Below, piece by piece: positions 5,930 to 10,531 of a stretch of DNA of 10,531 nucleotides; within the stretch, counting starts at the first letter, position 1, and the number at the start of each line of letters is the position of its first letter. This stretch comes from DASUGM01 sp036274055 (lineage in GTDB: Bacteria > Acidobacteriota > Vicinamibacteria > Vicinamibacterales > SCN-69-37), in the NCBI GenBank assembly GCA_036274055.1, contig DASUGM010000123.1, positions 1 through 10,531 of the forward strand. Reading direction: 5' to 3'. The notes beneath the pieces are model-generated. The model made no database searches. It was given only the letters and a program-made list of their open reading frames with translations, and had not been told where the DNA came from. The position numbers were made by a program, and so were the translations under genes.

Positions 5930-7828
5930 GTGGCGCTACGGCGGCGGTTTCCCATTGGCGCGGAGATCCAGGCGCAGGGCGGCACGCACTTTCGGGTCTG
6001 GGCCCCGGCGGCGCAGACCTTGTCAGTCGCCATCGAAGGCGTGACCGCCGGCGCGCCCGCGCTGACATCGCTCTGTCGTGAGCCCGACGGCTACTTCTCC
6101 GGATTCGTCGCCAGCGCCGGCGCGGGCACGCGGTACTGGTTCAGGTTCGACGACGATCGCCTGCGCGCGGATCCGGCCTCACGCTTTCAACCCGGCGGTC
6201 CGCATGCCTCTTCACAAGTGATCGATCCGCACACGTTCGCCTGGACTGACGCCGACTGGCCCGGCCTGCCGGACGAGATTCCGATCGTCTACGAGCTGCA
6301 CGTCGGCACCTTCACCGGCGCGGGGACCTGGACAGCGGCACGCGAGCAGCTGACCTCGCTCAAGGACATCGGCGTCACGCTCATCGAGGTGCTGCCGGTG
6401 TCGACCTTCCCCGGCCGTTTTGGCTGGGGCTACGACGGCGTGCTGCCGTTTGCGCCGGTCGCCGCGTACGGGCCGCCCGACGATTTTCGCGCCTTCGTCG
6501 ATCGTGCTCACGCACTCGAGATCGGTGTCGTCCTGGACGTGGTCTACAACCACTTCGGGCCGGACGGCTGTTACCTCGCCGAGTTCTCGCCGCACTACTT
6601 TTCTGAGGTGGAGACCGAGTGGGGCCAGGCGATCAACTACGACGGCGAGCACAACCGGCCGGTCCGGGAGTTTGCGACCGCGAATGCCGCCTACTGGATC
6701 GACGAGTTTCATCTCGACGGCCTGCGGCTCGACGCCACACAGTCGCTGCACGACAAGACGACGCCCCACATCATCGCCGAGCTGACGCAGGCCGCGCGTG
6801 ACGCCGCCGGTCCTCGCCGGATCTGGATCGTCGGCGAAAACGAGCCGCAGAAATCGGAGATGCTCTGCCGTGACGGCGACGCGGGCTACGGCCTCGACGC
6901 GCTCTGGAACGACGACTTTCATCACTCCGCGATGGTCGCGCTCACCGGCCGGCGCGAGGCCTACTACAGCGATTACCTCGGGTCGGCATCGGAGTTCATC
7001 GCCGCGGCGAAACACGGCTTTCTCTATCAGGGCCAGTGGTACCCGTGGCAAAAGGCGCCGCGCGGCACTCCGGCGCGCGGGGCGGCGCCGGCGTCGTTCG
7101 TCTGCTTTCTGCAGAATCACGATCAGGTCGCCAACTCGCGCGCCGGCCGGCGTCTGCATGAGCTGACCAGCCCGTCACGCTATCGCGCGGCCACCGCGCT
7201 GCTCCTGCTCGGGCCGTGGACGCCGATGCTGTTCCAGGGCCAGGAATTCGGCGCGTCCACGCCGTTCCTTTACTTCGCCGATCACCGGCCGGAACTGGCG
7301 GCGCTCGTGAAAGAGGGACGCCGCGAGTTTCTGCGCCAGTTCCCCAGCCTGCTGGCGTGGCCGGCCGGTCACGATCTGCCCGACCCGGCGGCTGACGACA
7401 GCTTCCGGCGATCGCAGCTGCGCGAGGAGGAGCGCGCCGGAAACGACGCGCACCGATGCCTGCACGCCGATCTCATCGCCCTGCGACGTGAAACGCCGGT
7501 GCTGCGTCAGGCCGGCCCGTTCGGTTACGACGGCGCCGTCCTTGGCCCGCAGACGTTTGTCATCCGCTACTTCGGCGCGCCGGCATCCGAAACGTCCGCC
7601 GACCCCGGCGATCGACTGCTGATCATCAACTTCGGGATCGACTTCATCGGCCGGCCGCTTCCAGAGCCGCTGCTGGCGCCGCCGACGCCATCGCACGAGT
7701 GGCGGGCCGCGTGGTCGAGCGAGCACCCGAAGTACGGCGGCGGCGGCGCGCCCCCGTTTCGCGCCACCGGCGCGTGGCGGATCGCGGCGGAGTCGGCGCT
7801 CCTGCTCGAACCGAGACTGCGCCCATGA
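5930..7828 (+). CDS. treZ: Malto-oligosyltrehalose trehalohydrolase
   Basis: A GH13 enzyme of 632 residues that cleaves the alpha-1,4 bond next to the trehalose end of maltooligosyltrehalose, releasing trehalose in the cytosol. An N-terminal beta-sandwich (about 1-105: FPIGAEIQAQGGTHFRVWAPAA) precedes the catalytic barrel. Region I DVVYNHFGP is at 203-211, and FHLDGLRLDATQS gives the nucleophile Asp268. IVGENEPQ gives the acid/base Glu303 and QNHDQVAN gives Asp398. The segments FGWGYDGVLPFAP and MLFQGQEFGASTPFLYF are typical of TreZ rather than of branching enzyme. All three catalytic residues are present. The start is GTG 5930, 3 nt after the upstream stop. The stop codon overlaps the next start (ATGA), which indicates translational coupling. 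TreY, the usual partner that makes the substrate, is not in the window. Confidence 0.94.
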   Translation: MALRRRFPIGAEIQAQGGTHFRVWAPAAQTLSVAIEGVTAGAPALTSLCREPDGYFSGFVASAGAGTRYWFRFDDDRLRADPASRFQPGGPHASSQVIDPHTFAWTDADWPGLPDEIPIVYELHVGTFTGAGTWTAAREQLTSLKDIGVTLIEVLPVSTFPGRFGWGYDGVLPFAPVAAYGPPDDFRAFVDRAHALEIGVVLDVVYNHFGPDGCYLAEFSPHYFSEVETEWGQAINYDGEHNRPVREFATANAAYWIDEFHLDGLRLDATQSLHDKTTPHIIAELTQAARDAAGPRRIWIVGENEPQKSEMLCRDGDAGYGLDALWNDDFHHSAMVALTGRREAYYSDYLGSASEFIAAAKHGFLYQGQWYPWQKAPRGTPARGAAPASFVCFLQNHDQVANSRAGRRLHELTSPSRYRAATALLLLGPWTPMLFQGQEFGASTPFLYFADHRPELAALVKEGRREFLRQFPSLLAWPAGHDLPDPAADDSFRRSQLREEERAGNDAHRCLHADLIALRRETPVLRQAGPFGYDGAVLGPQTFVIRYFGAPASETSADPGDRLLIINFGIDFIGRPLPEPLLAPPTPSHEWRAAWSSEHPKYGGGGAPPFRATGAWRIAAESALLLEPRLRP

Positions 7829-9876
7829 CGACGATGGCACCTGCAGACGACGTCAACGTGCTTCACTTCGACGACGCGGCGCCCGGCGCCGGGCTCGAGT
7901 GGATCGTCACCAACGGTCTCGGCGGCTACGCCTCCGGGCCGGTCCGAGGCGGACTGACGCGGCGCTTTCACGGCCTGCTGATCGCGTCGCTGGCCGCGCC
8001 GGCCGGACGCATGCTGGTGCTGCCGGTCCTGCGTGTGGCGCTGGTGTCGGGCGATCGTGTCCGCATCATCGACGACGAGGACGTCGACAACCCGTCGGCA
8101 TTGCGGGCCCGGCTGGTGGAATTCAGGCTCGAACTCGGTCTGCCGGTCTGGATCTACGACATCGACGGCGTGCGGCTGACCAAACGCGTGGTCATGCCGT
8201 ACGGCCAGAACACCACCCACGCACTGTTCTCGATCGAGGGCGGCGCCGGCTGGCTGCGGCTGCAACCGCTGATCGGCGTGCGTCCCCACGAGAATCCGGT
8301 CGACACGATCGCGCAACCGCCGCACCGGCTCGACGCCCACGACGGCTGGGCGGAACTGGAGCCGGCGCCATCGCACCCGATCGCGCGCTGGAAGACCCGC
8401 GGGCGCACGATCTGCCAGCAGTTTTCCGAGGCGCGGACCAGCGCCGTCAGTTACAGCATCGAGCAGGAACGCGGCTACGACCATCAAGGTGAGTTATGGA
8501 CGCCGGGCTGGATTGACGTCGAGATCGCACCTGAAGCCGAGGTCGCGTTCACGATCTCGACGGAGTCGCGCGAAGCGATCGACGCCGACGTGCCTGGCGA
8601 GGCCCTGGCGCGCGAGCGCGCGCGGCGCGAGCACCTGCTCGCCACCGCGGGGCGCCCGAGCGATCCGATCGTCGCCGAGTTGACGCTTGCCGCCGATCAG
8701 TTCGTCGTCCTTCCCGTCGGCCGGCCAATTGAAATCGCGCGGGCGCGCGCTGCCGGCGACGAGCCGCGGACGGTGATTGCCGGGTACCACTGGTTCACCG
8801 ACTGGGGCCGCGACACGATGATCAGCCTCGAGGGCCTGACCCTCGCGACCGGACGAGCGACCGAAGCGGGATGCATTCTGCGGACGTTCGGCCATCACGT
8901 GCGCGACGGCTTGATCCCGAACATGTTTCCGGAAGGTGAACGGCTCGGGCTGTACCACACCGCCGACGCGACGCTGTGGTTCTTTCATGCGATTCATCGC
9001 TACGTCGAGCGGACCGGCGATCGCGGGACCTTGCACGGTCTGCTGCCGGTGCTGATCGACATCGTCGACCATCATCTGGCGGGCACGCGCTTCGGCATCG
9101 GGGTCGACGCCGCGGACGGTTTGCTGCGTCAGGGCGCCGACGGCTACCAGTTGACGTGGATGGACGCGAAGATGGGCGACTGGGTGGTGACACCGCGGCG
9201 CGGCAAGGCCGTCGAGATCAATGCGCTCTGGCACAACGCGCTGCGGCTGATCGCGGCGTGGACCGCTGAGGCTGGCGACGCCGGGCGCGCCGCTAAGTAC
9301 GGCGCCGCCGCCGAGCGCGCTCAGGCGTCGTTCAACTCCCGCTTCTGGAATCCGGCGGCCGGCTGTCTGTTCGACGTCGTCGACGGCGAGAACGGCGACG
9401 ATCCGGCGTGCCGGCCCAATCAGGTGTTCGCGATCTCGCTCGAGCACCCGGTGCTCGCGCCGAATCGCTGGCAGCCGGTGCTCGACGTCGTCGTCGAGAA
9501 ACTGCTGACGCCGTATGGACTGCGGACGCTCTCGCCCGATCATCCCGATTTCAAGCCGACGTACCACGGCGATCTGCGCACCCGCGACGCCGCGTATCAC
9601 CAGGGAACGGTGTGGCCGTGGCTGATTGGATCGTTCATCGACGCGTGGCTGCGCGCGCATCCTGGCGATCGGGCTCGGGCGCGGCAATGGCTGGCGGCGC
9701 TGCCGGAGGATCTGCGCCGATCGGGGCTCGGCACGATCAGCGAGATCTACGATGCGGTTCCGCCGCAGCGGCCGGCCGGTTGCATCTCGCAGGCATGGAG
9801 CGTGGCCGAGGTGCTGCGCGCGTGGATCGCAACGTCACCGGGTGGACCTGGTCAGGACGCAGGCGCCGTACGGTGA
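7825..9876 (+). CDS. Glycogen debranching enzyme, GH133 (bacterial amylo-alpha-1,6-glucosidase type)
   Basis: A 683-residue two-domain protein that removes alpha-1,6 branches from glycogen or maltodextrin. The N-terminal GDE_N domain (about 20-290) opens with WIVTNGLGGYASGPV and then RRFHGLLIASL. The C-terminal (alpha/alpha)6 domain (about 300-680) carries HWFTDWGRDTMISLEG at 322-337 with Asp326 and Asp330, AYHQGTVWPWL from 590, and the closing SEIYDAV...GCISQAWSVAE, with Cys653 to Glu662. These are hallmark motifs of family GH133, distinct from the GH13 TreX/GlgX enzymes that usually accompany TreZ. The length fits the family. ATG 7825 overlaps the treZ stop by 4 nt; an in-frame extension back to 7699 reads inside treZ with Arg-rich sequence and is rejected. 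With TreZ, the enzyme could feed debranched chains into trehalose formation. Confidence 0.93.
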   Translation: MTTMAPADDVNVLHFDDAAPGAGLEWIVTNGLGGYASGPVRGGLTRRFHGLLIASLAAPAGRMLVLPVLRVALVSGDRVRIIDDEDVDNPSALRARLVEFRLELGLPVWIYDIDGVRLTKRVVMPYGQNTTHALFSIEGGAGWLRLQPLIGVRPHENPVDTIAQPPHRLDAHDGWAELEPAPSHPIARWKTRGRTICQQFSEARTSAVSYSIEQERGYDHQGELWTPGWIDVEIAPEAEVAFTISTESREAIDADVPGEALARERARREHLLATAGRPSDPIVAELTLAADQFVVLPVGRPIEIARARAAGDEPRTVIAGYHWFTDWGRDTMISLEGLTLATGRATEAGCILRTFGHHVRDGLIPNMFPEGERLGLYHTADATLWFFHAIHRYVERTGDRGTLHGLLPVLIDIVDHHLAGTRFGIGVDAADGLLRQGADGYQLTWMDAKMGDWVVTPRRGKAVEINALWHNALRLIAAWTAEAGDAGRAAKYGAAAERAQASFNSRFWNPAAGCLFDVVDGENGDDPACRPNQVFAISLEHPVLAPNRWQPVLDVVVEKLLTPYGLRTLSPDHPDFKPTYHGDLRTRDAAYHQGTVWPWLIGSFIDAWLRAHPGDRARARQWLAALPEDLRRSGLGTISEIYDAVPPQRPAGCISQAWSVAEVLRAWIATSPGGPGQDAGAVR

Positions 9877-9888
9877 GCACGCGCCTGC
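9859..9888 (+). terminator. Hairpin spanning the stop codon of the debranching enzyme
   Basis: GCAGGCGC (9859-9866) and GCGCCTGC (9881-9888) form a perfect 8-bp GC-rich stem around a 14-nt loop, and the TGA stop at 9874-9876 lies in the loop. No T-tract follows, so it would be a non-canonical terminator or an RNA-stabilising end of the trehalose operon. It separates that operon from the BON gene, which has its own ribosome site. Confidence 0.4.
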
Positions 9889-9917
9889 CCACCCCATTTG
9901 GCAGCGGACATCGAGAT

Positions 9918-9961
9918 TCGAACAGTTTTCGAGGATCACATCTTGCAGCCGTCGATTCGAC
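9918..9961. promoter_or_regulatory. Two short dyads upstream of the BON-type gene
   Basis: TCGAA-CAGTT-TTCGA (9918-9932) and GTCGA-T-TCGAC (9951-9961) are two short perfect inverted repeats sharing the TCGA core, with centres 31 nt apart, in the 136-nt gap before the gene at 10013. They could be paired operator half-sites. No convincing -35/-10 pair was found, so the promoter itself is not located. Confidence 0.3.
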
Positions 9962-10012
9962 GTGCGCAACACATTCGGGCGCACTTTCTATCGGCGTAGC
10001 AAGGAGATCAAC

Positions 10013-10531
10013 ATGCGCAATCGGCAATGGGAAGATCGCAGACGCTTCGAATCAGGTCGTAGTCAACCGTCGTACCAGGGCTACGGCTCAGGTGGCGAGA
10101 TGGATCGTGGCGACGAATCCCAGCGGTGGGGTCAGGACTGGAATCAGGGCGATTACGGCCGCGAGCCTCGCGGCGGGTATTCGTCAGATCGCGAGTGGAG
10201 CGGCGGGAGCAGCGACGGGCAGCGCTCGCCCGGCGACTGGGGCGGCGGTGGTTATGGCAGCCAGTATTCCCGCCAGTCGGCGTTCGGCAGCTACGGCGGC
10301 GATTCCGGCACCTGGTCGAGCGGCGGCCCGGGCGGCGCCTACGACGGCGGCCGGAACTTCAGCTCCGGCAGCTCGAGCTACGGCCCGTCGCGCGGGCAGT
10401 CGAGCGGTTATTCGACCGGCGACATGCGAGGAGGTCGCAGCTGGATGGCGCATGGCCGTGAGAGCGGCCGTCACGCCGGCAAGGGTCCGAAGGGCTACAG
10501 GCGCTCGGACGATCGCATCAAGGAAGAAATC
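10013..10531 (+). CDS. Probable BON-domain protein with long Gly/Ser/Tyr-rich disordered arm, C-terminus cut by window edge
   Basis: The frame is open from ATG 10013 to the window end (173 codons). AAGGAG at 10001-10006, 6 nt upstream, is the best ribosome site in the window. Residues 1 to about 150 are low-complexity: Gly, Ser, Tyr, Arg, Gln, Asp and Trp dominate, with hardly any Val, Leu or Ile, and no signal peptide. This reads as intrinsically disordered and possibly RNA- or surface-binding. The last residues, GKGPKGYRRSDDRIKEEI, match the usual lead-in and first helix of a BON domain, which in OsmY-type and stress proteins binds phospholipid or cell envelope. The BON assignment rests on this short lead-in only, because the domain body lies beyond the edge. 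A role in osmotic or desiccation stress fits the trehalose operon upstream but is inferred. Confidence 0.75.
   Translation, partial: MRNRQWEDRRRFESGRSQPSYQGYGSGGEMDRGDESQRWGQDWNQGDYGREPRGGYSSDREWSGGSSDGQRSPGDWGGGGYGSQYSRQSAFGSYGGDSGTWSSGGPGGAYDGGRNFSSGSSSYGPSRGQSSGYSTGDMRGGRSWMAHGRESGRHAGKGPKGYRRSDDRIKEEI

Noticed and set aside
6212..7159. Minus-strand 315-residue frame opposite treZ
   Set aside because: It is a frame shadow caused by high GC. treZ on the plus strand has all catalytic motifs over the same region.
8494..9687. Minus-strand 397-residue frame opposite the debranching enzyme
   Set aside because: The composition is Arg/Pro/Ala-rich with no recognisable domain. The plus strand encodes the conserved GH133 domain here.

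Overview
The window is uniformly GC-rich bacterial DNA, with G or C at most third codon positions and short gaps between genes. It has no rRNA, tRNA, CRISPR array, transposase or phage gene. Gene content and protein style (a Rieske-tailed FAD oxidoreductase, a membrane-anchored SDR, a GH133 debranching enzyme, a BON protein) suggest a soil or sediment bacterium. Acidobacteriota, possibly Vicinamibacteria, is my best guess. This is inference from general resemblance, and other GC-rich phyla cannot be excluded.

Layout, left to right. (1) Minus strand, cut by the left edge: a PolX-like protein with a helix-hairpin-helix region followed directly by a PHP phosphoesterase domain. (2) Divergent from it, plus strand: a DAO-type FAD oxidoreductase with a C-terminal Rieske [2Fe-2S] domain. 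(3) A convergent intergenic region of about 280 bp with a striking long inverted repeat; each arm is made of four 10-bp units. (4) Minus strand: a short SpoIIAA/STAS-like protein. (5) Plus strand: an 85-residue protein of unknown function, then a two-gene unit of a cysteine-rich TRASH/metallothionein-like mini-protein and a membrane-anchored SDR, only 2 nt apart. (6) Plus strand: a tight three-gene operon of a mannose-1-phosphate guanylyltransferase-like enzyme, malto-oligosyltrehalose trehalohydrolase (TreZ) and a GH133 glycogen-debranching enzyme. Spacings are 3 nt and a 4-nt ATGA overlap. (7) Plus strand, cut by the right edge: a protein with a Gly/Ser/Tyr/Arg-rich disordered arm leading into what looks like the start of a BON domain.

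How the genes may work together. The clearest function is carbon-store turnover. The debranching enzyme trims glycogen branches and TreZ releases trehalose from maltooligosyltrehalose. TreY, which would make that substrate, is not in the window. With the BON protein, the metal/thiol-type mini-protein, the redox enzymes and a possible DNA-repair PHP protein, the neighbourhood looks like a general-stress or desiccation region. That grouping is inference.

Most of the window is recognisable housekeeping or accessory metabolism. I see no clearly new multi-gene system. The items most worth a second look are the repeat-built inverted repeat, the PolX-like protein lacking the polymerase palm and carrying Gln in place of the first PHP histidine, and the sugar-nucleotide enzyme locked into the trehalose operon.
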